A stretch of 8,280 nt of DNA from Methanocorpusculum sp. (GCA_017622255.1 JAGARL010000317.1:1-8280), one strand, 5' to 3'. Shown: positions 1 through 6,003, counted from the first letter of the stretch. Notes: generated by a model not told the origin, from the sequence alone. Numbers and translations: made by a program.

Positions 1-185
1 CGGGCAACCCGGCGGGCTTACACCGGGGGCGTGTAAACCGCGAGACGATATTGCTCACGGGATTGGAGCGAAGCGACAAGACCGAGGGCATTATCCTCTC
101 GCGGGTGAACGCCTGTGCCCCGCCAACTCCGCGCTATTAAGGAGGGCGTAAGAAAAAAGATGGACGCGCCGAAGTCCGCAGGTGA

Positions 186-206
186 ATTTTGGCGATAAGC
201 CAAAAT
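186..206. repeat. Perfect 8-bp hairpin
   Basis: ATTTTGGC at 186-193 and GCCAAAAT at 199-206 are exact reverse complements around the loop GATAA. No T-run follows on either strand, so it is not an obvious terminator. It sits in the gene-free stretch left of the tRNA. Confidence 0.5.
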
Positions 207-516
207 GAGCCGAGGACAAAGGAGCGGGCAGATTTTTTTAGCCCGACGGAAAACCACTAAAAGAGCATCAACCCACCAGAACTACAAAAGCAGAAGACTC
301 TGGAACTCAACAAAAAAGATTGCCCCGCCGAAATAGAGCGGCGCGATTAGCAGCCGCTCCGGCGGGCTGTGAGAGGCACCCAGTGACTCGAAACTAAAGC
401 ACGACCAAATGGGCGTGCGGGCACGCTAAACAAAAACCCAAATCGCACATCTCTCCGGGCAGCTCGCTTTCGCTTCGCTCCCGCCGGCGAAACGCCCCGC
501 TCGCCTCGCAACCCTC

Positions 517-528
517 TTATACTTATAA
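517..528 (+). promoter_or_regulatory. TATA box of the tRNA-Arg gene
   Basis: The AT-rich string TTATACTTATAA ends about 19 bases before the first base of the tRNA, in an otherwise GC-rich region. The position suits an archaeal TATA box starting transcription at, or a few bases before, the mature tRNA 5' end. Placement is by eye. Confidence 0.5.
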
Positions 529-546
529 CTCACAATTATAGACACT

Positions 547-620
547 GCACCTGTAGGGTAGTCAGGATATCCTAAGGGCCTCCGGAGCCTTTGACTCGGG
601 TTCAAATCCCGACAGGTGCG
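547..620 (+). tRNA. tRNA-Arg (anticodon CCG)
   Basis: A 74-base cloverleaf can be drawn. The acceptor stem pairs GCACCTG (547-553) with CAGGTGC (613-619), with discriminator G620. The D arm runs 556-573 with the GG of its loop at 565-566. The anticodon stem pairs AGGGC (575-579) with GCCTT (587-591), with one G-U pair. The anticodon loop gives T581 at position 33 and CCG (582-584) as anticodon, which reads the arginine codon CGG. The T arm pairs TCGGG (596-600) with CCCGA (608-612) around TTCAAAT. There is no intron, and CCA is not encoded: the bases after 620 are TTC. A G discriminator fits an archaeal tRNA-Arg. The ferredoxin gene begins 49 bases downstream on the same strand. Confidence 0.95.
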
Positions 621-669
621 TTCCCTGTTTTCTAAACCTTCATAACACCGCAGAGCAAACCATATCCTA

Positions 670-849
670 ATGATAACCATTCGCCGCGACGTCTGCGGCT
701 ACTGCGGGGCCTGTGTCTCCGTCTGCCCCCGCGGAGCACTGGAACTGGTTGACGCCTACCTCTCGGTTAACGACACCCTCTGCAAACCCCAATGCAGACT
801 CTGTTACACCATCTGCCCGCTTGGCGCGATTCTCCGGAGCGAAGAATGA
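670..849 (+). CDS. Small 2[4Fe-4S] ferredoxin, likely electron donor of the adjacent reductase
   Basis: This 59-residue protein has two cysteine clusters: Cys9, 12, 15 and 19 followed by Pro20, and Cys38, 42, 45 and 49 followed by Pro50. That is the layout of a bacterial-type two-cluster ferredoxin, a soluble one-electron carrier. The second cluster begins C-x3-C-x2-C instead of the usual C-x2-C-x2-C. The stop codon overlaps the start of the geranylgeranyl reductase (ATGA at 846-849), so the two are translationally coupled. In Methanosarcina acetivorans a ferredoxin encoded beside the reductase is needed for full reduction of archaeal lipids, and I infer the same role here. ATG at 670 gives a normal N-terminus just before the first cluster. 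I see no Shine-Dalgarno sequence, so the message may be nearly leaderless or read through from the tRNA. Confidence 0.9.
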   Translation: MITIRRDVCGYCGACVSVCPRGALELVDAYLSVNDTLCKPQCRLCYTICPLGAILRSEE

Positions 850-2012
850 AGGACAGCTATGACGTCTTAGTTGTCGGCGGAGGGCCGGGGGGTGCCGTTG
901 CCGCAAAAACCGCCGCAGACGAAGGACTGTCTGTTCTCCTCATCGAAAAACGTCCGGCAATCGGCGTCCCCGTCCGCTGTGCAGAAAGAATCGGCAAAGA
1001 CTCTCTTACCGAATTCATCGAAGCAGACCCCCGCTTCATCTCCGCAGAAACCAGCTCCGCGACACTCATCGGACCAGACGGCACCGAAATCACCCTGGAA
1101 AGCCAGGCAGACTGCATTCTCAACCGCAAAGTCTTCGACCGTGAACTCATCTGGAAAGCAGCCGAAGCCGGAGCAGAAATCCAGGTCCATACCCGTGCCG
1201 CAGAACCAATCATGGAAGGAGACAAAATCTGCGGCGCTGTCATCGAACAGCACGGAAAACGCTCTTTTGTCCGGGCAAAAGTCGTCATCGCCGCAGACGG
1301 CATCGAATCCGGATTCGCCGGACAGGCAGGCATCAACACCACCGTCCCGCTCGATGAAATCGAAACCTGCGCCCAGTACATCGTAAACGACATCAACATC
1401 GACGAAACAGAAAACCGGTTCCACATCTCCTTCGCCGACGCTCCCGGCGGATACCTCTGGGTATTCCCCAAAGGAAACCGCTGCGCCAACATCGGAATCG
1501 GCATTAGGGGAAGTTCTTCCGGCGAAGGACAGCGTGCCCGCGACTGCCTCGACCGCTTCATCGAAAAGAACTATCCCGAAGGCAAAATCACCGAACTCAT
1601 CGCAGGCGCAGTCTCCGTCTGCCGGCCGCTCAGCGAAACCGCGGCTGACGGCCTCCTGATTGTCGGAGACGCTGCACGCCTCTCAGACCCCCTTACCGGA
1701 TGCGGCATATACAACGCCATGTTTTCCGGAAAACTTGCCGCACAGACCGCAGTCTCTGCCGTCAAAAACGGCGACACCTCCAAAAAAGCCCTCACGGCAT
1801 ATGACAAAGCCTGGCGGGAAAGTACCATGGGAAAAGACCTCGCCTGCAGCTATGCCGTAAAAGAAGCTCTCCTCCGCATGAACGACGAAACCTTAACCGC
1901 CGTTTTCCACTCCATGCAGAACTGCAAAATAGAACACATCAGCGTCCAAAACCTGGTACGCGCAATCCTCAAAGAAAACCCGCAGTTTGCCAAAGAACTG
2001 CCGCCCGCATAA
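846..2012 (+). CDS. Geranylgeranyl reductase family protein (digeranylgeranylglycerophospholipid reductase)
   Basis: This 388-residue FAD enzyme is predicted to hydrogenate the double bonds of the geranylgeranyl chains of archaeal ether lipids, at the membrane. The N-terminus has a Rossmann dinucleotide-binding strand and loop ([10 protein letters not shown], residues 7-16) ending at acidic Glu34. The family segment PVRCAE (42-47) follows, with the conserved cysteine Cys45. The substrate-site motif [10 protein letters not shown] is at 201-210. The second FAD motif [15 protein letters not shown] is at 274-288, where the second residue of the usual GGG/GEG turn is Cys286. Length is normal for the family. 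I chose ATG at 846, not the upstream in-frame ATG at 792, because it overlaps the ferredoxin stop as ATGA and places the FAD motif at the normal distance from the N-terminus. The operon with the ferredoxin supports ferredoxin as reductant. A chlorophyll- or prenol-type GGR substrate cannot be excluded by motif alone. Confidence 0.9.
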   Translation: MKDSYDVLVVGGGPGGAVAAKTAADEGLSVLLIEKRPAIGVPVRCAERIGKDSLTEFIEADPRFISAETSSATLIGPDGTEITLESQADCILNRKVFDRELIWKAAEAGAEIQVHTRAAEPIMEGDKICGAVIEQHGKRSFVRAKVVIAADGIESGFAGQAGINTTVPLDEIETCAQYIVNDINIDETENRFHISFADAPGGYLWVFPKGNRCANIGIGIRGSSSGEGQRARDCLDRFIEKNYPEGKITELIAGAVSVCRPLSETAADGLLIVGDAARLSDPLTGCGIYNAMFSGKLAAQTAVSAVKNGDTSKKALTAYDKAWRESTMGKDLACSYAVKEALLRMNDETLTAVFHSMQNCKIEHISVQNLVRAILKENPQFAKELPPA

Positions 2013-2018
2013 TCTCCC

Positions 2019-2032
2019 CTTTACCTTTTTTT
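2019..2032 (+). terminator. T-tract terminator after geranylgeranyl reductase
   Basis: Seven bases after the reductase stop comes a pyrimidine-rich tract ending in seven T residues (2026-2032). Archaeal RNA polymerase stops at T-tracts without needing a hairpin, so this is a plausible end for the ferredoxin-reductase message. The neighbouring operon converges on it. Confidence 0.5.
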
Positions 2033-2091
2033 CGGGTACATTTCGCAGAGGAAATATGCACCTGCAAAGCTGAATCAGCAGCCCAAAGGAC

Positions 2092-2104
2092 AAAAAAAGA
2101 AAAA
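2092..2104 (-). terminator. T-tract terminator after arvC
   Basis: Read on the - strand this is TTTTTCTTTTTTT, beginning eight bases after the arvC stop codon. It is the natural end of the arvABC message and lies back to back with the + strand T-tract at 2019-2032. Confidence 0.55.
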
Positions 2105-2111
2105 GTGATAT

Positions 2112-2498
2112 TCAGCGCTTCTTCTGGGAAGAACGCTTCTTCGACATAGAATTCAAATCCAGCATATACTTGCCGTCATTACCCATGCCGATAATAATAT
2201 CCTGCGTATCTGCAAGACGCTCAAGGTTCAGCTCATAACTTCCCTTGCCGACAATTCTGACACTCTCCACGCGTCCCAGAATATCCGTCGGACGGGAAGC
2301 AGGCTTCTGAACCTCCAAGACCTCCTGCTTCGTCTCTTCTGCAATCTTCTCGATTGACTTCTCAGCTAAGACATCCTCATTTCTTACGCGGTCACTGACG
2401 TAGAGGAACTTCTTTCCCCCGCAGGAGGGGCATCCGCGGAGAATCTCCACCGAACCGTCGCGGAACTCACGTCCGCACTTCGTACATTTATGCGGCAT
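2112..2498 (-). CDS. arvC: Zinc-ribbon protein of the OapC/ArvC family
   Basis: This 128-residue protein has an N-terminal zinc ribbon with Cys5, Cys8, Cys23 and Cys26 as the four likely ligands (CTKC and CPSC). A charged, probably helical linker (about 34-62) follows, then a C-terminal segment (about 72-117, ILGRVESVRIVGKGSYELNL onward) and a lysine/arginine-rich tail. This matches the archaeal DUF2072 family, whose haloarchaeal members are called OapC or ArvC. It is the last gene of the GTPase operon, starting six bases after the arvB stop. In Haloferax the GTPase of this cluster is tied to extracellular vesicle formation. The molecular job of the zinc-ribbon partner is not established, and the basic tail could bind nucleic acid or acidic lipid (inference). 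Confidence 0.85.
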   Translation of the reverse strand: MPHKCTKCGREFRDGSVEILRGCPSCGGKKFLYVSDRVRNEDVLAEKSIEKIAEETKQEVLEVQKPASRPTDILGRVESVRIVGKGSYELNLERLADTQDIIIGMGNDGKYMLDLNSMSKKRSSQKKR

Positions 2499-2504
2499 AT
2501 CTTC

Positions 2505-2873
2505 TTACTGTGCGGCAGAAGCCCAGGCAATAAGTCTGTCCTTCTCGCGGGACAGCATCTTTAACTGATCAACCGGACCGATAACCATCATACGGGAAGT
2601 ATCTCCCTTCTTAAAGAGCTTGCCGAAGATACCCTTATCATTTCCGCCGAAGGAAGGATAGGTCTCAATCTCAATACCGGAGAATCCTCCCGGTGCAATC
2701 TCCATCATGGTTGCTTCTAAAAGCTTACCCTGCTCTTCCGGCGTCAGACCGCGTTCCAGAACAACAACGCATCCCTGGTGGACATCGTCTAAGATAAGGC
2801 GGATCTTCTCGTAGGACGTCATCTTCGACAGACGGTCTGCCGAAAGCATATCAAGCTGAACACCCTGAATCAT
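2505..2873 (-). CDS. arvB: DUF2073 protein of the OapB/ArvB family
   Basis: This 122-residue soluble protein has no transmembrane segment. Recognisable features are the helical MTSYEKIRLILDDVHQGCVVVLERGLTPEEQGKL stretch in two parts (residues about 18-36 and 34-51), a glycine-rich loop near 76-83 (FGGNDKGI), and a C-terminal strand-helix region carrying MMVIGPV. This fits DUF2073, the constant partner of the Era-like GTPase upstream. Its ATG overlaps the arvA stop as ATGA (2870-2873). A Shine-Dalgarno-like GAGGT lies six bases before the start, inside arvA, so the two are translationally coupled. In Haloferax the family is called OapB (origin-associated) or ArvB (vesicle cluster). No enzymatic motif is visible. 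A regulator or scaffold of ArvA is an inference from synteny alone. Confidence 0.85.
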   Translation of the reverse strand: MIQGVQLDMLSADRLSKMTSYEKIRLILDDVHQGCVVVLERGLTPEEQGKLLEATMMEIAPGGFSGIEIETYPSFGGNDKGIFGKLFKKGDTSRMMVIGPVDQLKMLSREKDRLIAWASAAQ

Positions 2874-3499
2874 CTGAATACCTCGGCAATCTTGGAGTAG
2901 AGTGCATCCATGTTGTTTCCTTCAAGACCGGAAATCTCCACAACCGGGTGCTGCGGGAAGGCACTCTTGATTCTCTGCGGGGCTGCATCCGGCAGGTCAA
3001 TCTTGTTTGCCACAATAATGACCGGCAGTTTTCTGGACTCGATGATACCGATCATCATGATGTTGACATGCATGAACGGGTCCTGGGTGGAGTCGAGAAC
3101 ATAGATAACGCCGTCGATGTCCTCACGGAGCCAGTGCATTGCCTCGGCAACTCCTTCGGTTGCTTCGCGGGCACGGGCAACTGCCTCATCCTGATCCATA
3201 CCGTACTCTAAGAACTCGTGGTAGTCAATCTTTGTGGTAACTCCCGGAGTATCAACGATATCAATCATTAACTTGGAACCGGCACCGGCACTAATCTCGA
3301 CGCCTTCCTTTCTCCGCGCACGGCGGGTCTCGTGCGGAATCTCACTTGCAGGACCCAGTGCTTCACCGGTCACATCACGGACGATTCTGTTTGCAAGCGT
3401 GGTTTTTCCTGCGTTCGGCGGACCATAAATACCGACGCGTGACCGCTTTTTACCAAACAGCTTATTGAAAAATCCCTTGATACGTAAAAATGCTGCCAT
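2870..3499 (-). CDS. arvA: Era-like small GTPase of the OapA/ArvA family (vesicle formation)
   Basis: This 209-residue P-loop GTPase has G1 at GPPNAGKT (residues 26-33), G3 at DTPG (83-86), G4 at NKID (165-168) and G5 at SG (190-191) before GNN. It is one G domain with no KH domain, so it is not a true Era ribosome-assembly factor. The first 21 residues form a basic amphipathic segment: Phe4, Ile7, Phe10, Phe11, Leu14 and Phe15 fall on one side of a helix, with Lys and Arg around them, as in membrane-docking helices of Arf-type GTPases. The haloarchaeal homologue, called OapA or ArvA, has been reported as required for extracellular vesicle production. It leads the arvA-arvB-arvC operon. The start is supported by AAGGTG (3510-3505) upstream of the ATG and a TATA box at 3544-3553. 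Confidence 0.88.
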   Translation of the reverse strand: MAAFLRIKGFFNKLFGKKRSRVGIYGPPNAGKTTLANRIVRDVTGEALGPASEIPHETRRARRKEGVEISAGAGSKLMIDIVDTPGVTTKIDYHEFLEYGMDQDEAVARAREATEGVAEAMHWLREDIDGVIYVLDSTQDPFMHVNIMMIGIIESRKLPVIIVANKIDLPDAAPQRIKSAFPQHPVVEISGLEGNNMDALYSKIAEVFR

Positions 3500-3504
3500 T
3501 ACTA

Positions 3505-3510
3505 CACCTT
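3505..3510 (-). promoter_or_regulatory. Ribosome binding site of arvA
   Basis: Read on the - strand this is AAGGTG, five bases before the arvA ATG, complementary to the CACCU core at the 3' end of archaeal 16S rRNA. It supports the start at 3499. Confidence 0.5.
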
Positions 3511-3543
3511 AATTGGATTATGTAATATCTGTGTCTTACTTCC

Positions 3544-3553
3544 ATATAAATAT
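3544..3553. promoter_or_regulatory. TATA box of arvA, near-symmetric
   Basis: On the - strand the string reads ATATTTATAT, a strong archaeal TATA match, 45 bases upstream of the arvA ATG, giving an expected leader of roughly 20 bases. It is nearly its own reverse complement, so it could in principle also direct transcription to the right, toward the CBS gene at 3699, with a leader of about 120 bases. Nothing in the sequence decides this second possibility. Confidence 0.5.
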
Positions 3554-3581
3554 CGCCATGCGGCAGCGAATTCACACCGTC

Positions 3582-3600
3582 TAAAATGATAAACATTTTA
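3582..3600. repeat. Palindrome in the divergent arvA/CBS intergenic region
   Basis: TAAAATG (3582-3588) and CATTTTA (3594-3600) are exact reverse complements around ATAAA. The spacing is 19 bases overall, suitable for a dimeric winged-helix or HTH protein. It lies between the arvA TATA box and the CBS gene, so it could serve either gene as an operator. It could also arise by chance in AT-rich DNA. Confidence 0.35.
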
Positions 3601-3698
3601 AACTCTGACAGAGTATTATCAACTATCCGCCGAAGGGAAATCTCCCTCCGGTCAGAGTAACAGAAAACAGAAAATCTAACGATAGACACTGATTCCCT

Positions 3699-4565
3699 AT
3701 GACAACGACAACCCAGATTAAAGGAAAGAAGAACTGCGTTTTAGACATCGCAACAACCGAGGTTGTATCCGTTCCCCCGACAATGACTATCATTGAAGGT
3801 CTTGCGAAGATGAGCACTCACAACTTCCGCCGTCTTCCGCTGACCGATGCAGGAACCGGAAAGCTCCTCGGTATTGTAACTGTCACTGACGTAATCGACC
3901 TCATGGGTGGCGGAAACCGCTTTAACCTCGTTGCAAACAAACACAAAGGAAATCTGCTTGCAGTGTTCAATGATGAAATCAGAACCATCTCGACCGAAGC
4001 AGTTGACGGACTGAGTCCGTCTGCTACCATTCGCGAGGCTGCAGAAAAGCTGATTGAAACCGGACACGGCAGTTTTCCGATTGTCGCCGCTGACAATACC
4101 TTAACCGGTATTGTTACCGAGTATGATATCATGAAAGTGCTGGCTTCAGAGGATTCCAATACTCTGGTCTCTGAAGTGATGACCAAAAATCCGCAGGTAG
4201 TAACGCCTGACGTTCCGCTCTGCAAGGTTACCCGTCTGATGGTAACGCACGGATTCAGAAGACTGCCGGTTGTAAAAGACGGATTTTTACTCGGCATCAT
4301 TACGGCCACCGATATCATGAAGTATCTTGGCGGCGGCAGAGTGTTTGCCGATATGGAGCAGGGAAAAGCTGACGAGATTCTGATGATTCCCGTCAGAGAG
4401 ATTATGACAGCGGCTGATATCAAGACGGTTACCTCATCCACTTCTGTTGCGGATGCGGCAAAACTGATGCTTGAGTACGGAGTCGGTGTGTTCCCGGTAT
4501 TAGACGGGGATGAACTCAGCGGTATTGTAACTGAGTTCGATCTGGTCAAAGCATTGGCCGAGTAA
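3699..4565 (+). CDS. Quadruple CBS-domain protein
   Basis: This 288-residue soluble protein is made almost wholly of four CBS domains at about 13-70, 95-150, 157-212 and 231-288. Each shows the CBS pattern of an (I/V)xxIM/T-type opening, a V-T/S-x-(D/S) turn and a closing GIVTxxD. Clear closings are GIVTVTDV (58-65), GIVTEYDI (137-144), GIITATDI (199-206) and GIVTEFDL (275-282). CBS pairs form Bateman modules that bind adenine nucleotides or S-adenosyl compounds, so the protein is probably an energy or cofactor sensor acting on unknown partners. No effector domain is attached. The four-CBS layout recurs in the gene 125 bases downstream, suggesting an old duplication. No Shine-Dalgarno sequence precedes the ATG. 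AAAATCTAA at 3672-3680 could be a TATA-like box for a nearly leaderless message. Confidence 0.88.
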   Translation: MTTTTQIKGKKNCVLDIATTEVVSVPPTMTIIEGLAKMSTHNFRRLPLTDAGTGKLLGIVTVTDVIDLMGGGNRFNLVANKHKGNLLAVFNDEIRTISTEAVDGLSPSATIREAAEKLIETGHGSFPIVAADNTLTGIVTEYDIMKVLASEDSNTLVSEVMTKNPQVVTPDVPLCKVTRLMVTHGFRRLPVVKDGFLLGIITATDIMKYLGGGRVFADMEQGKADEILMIPVREIMTAADIKTVTSSTSVADAAKLMLEYGVGVFPVLDGDELSGIVTEFDLVKALAE

Positions 4566-4573
4566 GTATATCT

Positions 4574-4619
4574 GCACCGGAGAACGTTTGAAAATCTCTG
4601 CGGATGATTTCTCCGGTGC
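4574..4619 (+). repeat. 11-bp inverted repeat between the CBS genes
   Basis: GCACCGGAGAA (4574-4584) is the exact reverse complement of TTCTCCGGTGC (4609-4619), with a 24-base spacer. In RNA this is a GC-rich 11-bp stem, eight bases after the upstream stop codon. No T-run follows, so a simple terminator is doubtful. An mRNA processing or stability hairpin, or a DNA operator for the second CBS gene, are alternatives. A smaller stem, CGCAG/CTGCG at 4633-4637 and 4646-4650, follows it. Confidence 0.6.
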
Positions 4620-4677
4620 CTTGAATATCTTTCGCAGGATATGGACTGCGGACGAATGAATCCCGAATATCCAATTT

Positions 4678-4684
4678 GGAGGAT
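4678..4684 (+). promoter_or_regulatory. Ribosome binding site of the second CBS gene
   Basis: GGAGGAT lies six bases before ATG 4691, a near-perfect Shine-Dalgarno match. It decides the start: the in-frame TTG at 4676 overlaps this site and cannot be the initiation codon. Confidence 0.85.
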
Positions 4685-4690
4685 ACAAAA

Positions 4691-5464
4691 ATGTCCCAGA
4701 AGTTAACCGTAAAAGATGTAATGTCCAAGCCAGTATCGATTGCAAAGTCTGCCCTGATTCCAGAGGCACTCTCCAAGATGCTGGAAAACGGCATTGACCC
4801 GATTGTAGTAACGCACGACCATGTGGTTGTGGGAACTGCAAGCCGCAGAACGATTGCCGAGAAGATGGGAAGCAAGAAGACCGGCAATATCCCGGCGTCC
4901 CAGATTCGCGTGGCAACGGTCACCCGTGAGGACTTTACGTCTGTGTATCCGGATCAGGATTTTGAGCTTTTGATTCCGCTTCTGCAGAAGTATAAGATTG
5001 TGGTGGTATGGGATGAGGAACACCGGTTAATCGGCCAGGTAACGAAGGGCGATTTACTGAAGGTGGTCTATCCGGAAGGAGACCTTGCGGATATGGTCGA
5101 GATTGCGCCGCGTATCGCACCGGAGGACCGGGTTGTTCAGCTGCACCGCAGAATGGTGAACAACGGTGCTACCCGCTTTGTGGTGATGGAAAACAACGAA
5201 GCGGTAGGAATTGTGACAGAAACCGATATCGCCAAGGTTCTGGTGAAGATGAAGAGCGAAATCGACAAGCACTTCGAAAACGCTCTCAGAGAGGTGACGG
5301 CAGGAGATATTATGACGTCGCCGATTGTGTCTCTGCCGATTGACACGCCGGTCAAGAAGGTTGTGGACACGATGCTTTCGAAGAATATCAGTACGATTCC
5401 GATTGCAGACGGAAATAAGATTGTGGGTATGATTACCAGAAAGTCTCTGGTAAACTCCCTCTGA
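4691..5464 (+). CDS. Quadruple CBS-domain protein, paralogue of the upstream gene
   Basis: This 257-residue soluble protein has four CBS units at about 6-60, 70-128, 134-187 and 203-257. Well-formed units open with VKDVMSKP (7-14) and GDIMTSPIVS (205-214) and close with GIVTETDIAKVL (173-184) and GMITRKSLV (246-254). The second unit is divergent: it lacks the usual opening and reads YKIVVVWDEEHRLIGQVTKG near 101-120. Like the preceding gene it should bind a nucleotide ligand in Bateman pairs and has no fused enzyme. The start at ATG 4691 is fixed by the GGAGGAT site. Gene order and strand suggest cotranscription with the first CBS gene, but the inverted repeat between them may separate or tune their expression. 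Partners cannot be deduced from the sequence. Confidence 0.88.
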   Translation: MSQKLTVKDVMSKPVSIAKSALIPEALSKMLENGIDPIVVTHDHVVVGTASRRTIAEKMGSKKTGNIPASQIRVATVTREDFTSVYPDQDFELLIPLLQKYKIVVVWDEEHRLIGQVTKGDLLKVVYPEGDLADMVEIAPRIAPEDRVVQLHRRMVNNGATRFVVMENNEAVGIVTETDIAKVLVKMKSEIDKHFENALREVTAGDIMTSPIVSLPIDTPVKKVVDTMLSKNISTIPIADGNKIVGMITRKSLVNSL

Positions 5465-5471
5465 TTTTTTT
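5465..5471 (+). terminator. T-tract after the second CBS gene
   Basis: Seven T residues directly follow the stop codon and fill half of the 15-base gap to the convergent regulator gene. This is the likely end of the CBS message. Confidence 0.45.
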
Positions 5472-5479
5472 AAAAGAGA

Positions 5480-5959
5480 TTATTCCAGTTCGGTTTTTTC
5501 CGCGATGGCGTAGAGCCAGCGGTGTCCGTCGCGTTTTCGTTTGAGGATTCCGGCATCACTGAGTGCTGCGATGTGCCGGTAGAGGGTGTTTTCCGGGATG
5601 CCGATTCGTGCGGCAAGTTCTTTTCTGGAGAGTCCGGGTGTTTTTTGGAGGTTGTCGATTATGTCTGATTTGGTTTCGTTTTCGAGGAAGATTTGCAGGA
5701 CTGCGGTGTCTTTTGCGTATTCGAAGCTGTGGAGATAGTATCTGCGGCAGCCGGTTTCTTCATGAACTTTTATTACTCCTTTTGCGGTCATTGTCCGAAG
5801 CTGGTAGGTGACCGCCCCGCGGGATGCGGATACTGCTTCGACGATTTTGTAGAGCTGTGCTCCCGGGTTTTCCTGCAGGTAGGCGGTTATCAGGTTCGGC
5901 AGAGCTGATACCCGCTGGTTGTTCTGTCCGGATTTGCGGGATGGATGTGCAGGGTGCAT
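5480..5959 (-). CDS. Transcription regulator with two winged-helix domains
   Basis: This 159-residue protein has two consecutive winged HTH units. The first (about 18-76) has its recognition helix around SRGAVTYQLRTMTAKGV (46-62) and a wing ending CRRYYL. The second (about 95-152) has LSRKELAARIGIPENTLYRH (110-129) and wing KRDGHRWLYAI (142-152). This fits the archaeal group described as regulators containing two HTH domains (COG3398-like, MarR/ArsR-related). No ligand domain or metal-binding cysteine cluster is present: Cys71 is the only cysteine. The start at ATG 5959 has no Shine-Dalgarno sequence, so the message is probably leaderless or short-leadered. It is convergent with the CBS gene and faces away from the pilin gene across 550 bases. 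Targets are unknown. Repeats in its own promoter allow autoregulation (inference). Confidence 0.85.
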   Translation of the reverse strand: MHPAHPSRKSGQNNQRVSALPNLITAYLQENPGAQLYKIVEAVSASRGAVTYQLRTMTAKGVIKVHEETGCRRYYLHSFEYAKDTAVLQIFLENETKSDIIDNLQKTPGLSRKELAARIGIPENTLYRHIAALSDAGILKRKRDGHRWLYAIAEKTELE

Positions 5960-5960
5960 G

Positions 5961-6003
5961 TTTGTTAAAGTATTATTTGGTTAACTACAATTTAATTATA
6001 TTA
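5961..6003 (-). promoter_or_regulatory. Promoter and repeat site of the winged-helix regulator gene
   Basis: On the - strand the AT-rich string TAATATAATTAAATT (6003-5989) sits about 38 bases before the ATG, a fitting TATA element for a short leader. Between it and the start, the + strand shows two near-identical half sites in the same orientation, TTTGGTTAA (5976-5984) and TTTGTTAA (5961-5968), 15 bases apart. Two tandem half sites over the transcription start would suit repression by a two-HTH protein. The assignment is by eye. Confidence 0.35.

Larger units (their letters stand above)
1..540. other. GC-rich hairpin-rich region, no gene called
   Basis: I see no convincing protein gene here. 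The stretch holds many short inverted repeats: TTACAC/GTGTAA at 18-23 and 31-36; a perfect 8-base arm ATTTTGGC (186-193) with GCCAAAAT (199-206) around a 5-base loop; CAGCC/GGCTG at 351-355 and 365-369; and GCGTG/CACGC at 413-417 and 422-426 around CGGG. The 10-mer CCGGCGGGCT occurs at 9-18 and again at 359-368, and GGAGCGAAGCG (65-75) is the exact reverse complement of 471-481. This could be a structured non-coding RNA, a decayed repeat element, or the far end of a repeat array starting outside the window. None of the RNA families I know by motif (SRP RNA, RNase P RNA, C/D box RNA) is recognisable. Confidence 0.4.

Noticed and set aside
18..257. 79-residue open frame on the - strand left of the tRNA
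   Set aside because: It overlaps the hairpins at 18-36 and 186-206 and has no ribosome site, recognisable motif or sensible domain composition. It looks like an open frame in a structured or repeat region.
792..845. In-frame N-terminal extension of the geranylgeranyl reductase
   Set aside because: It lies inside the ferredoxin gene, lacks a ribosome site, and would add 18 residues before a Rossmann motif that already starts at residue 7 from ATG 846.
857..1561. Long 234-residue open frame antisense to the reductase
   Set aside because: It is antisense to a gene with clear FAD motifs. Its composition is typical of a GC-rich shadow frame.
4676..4690. TTG start five codons upstream of the second CBS gene
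   Set aside because: The TTG is part of the GGAGGAT ribosome binding site used for ATG 4691.
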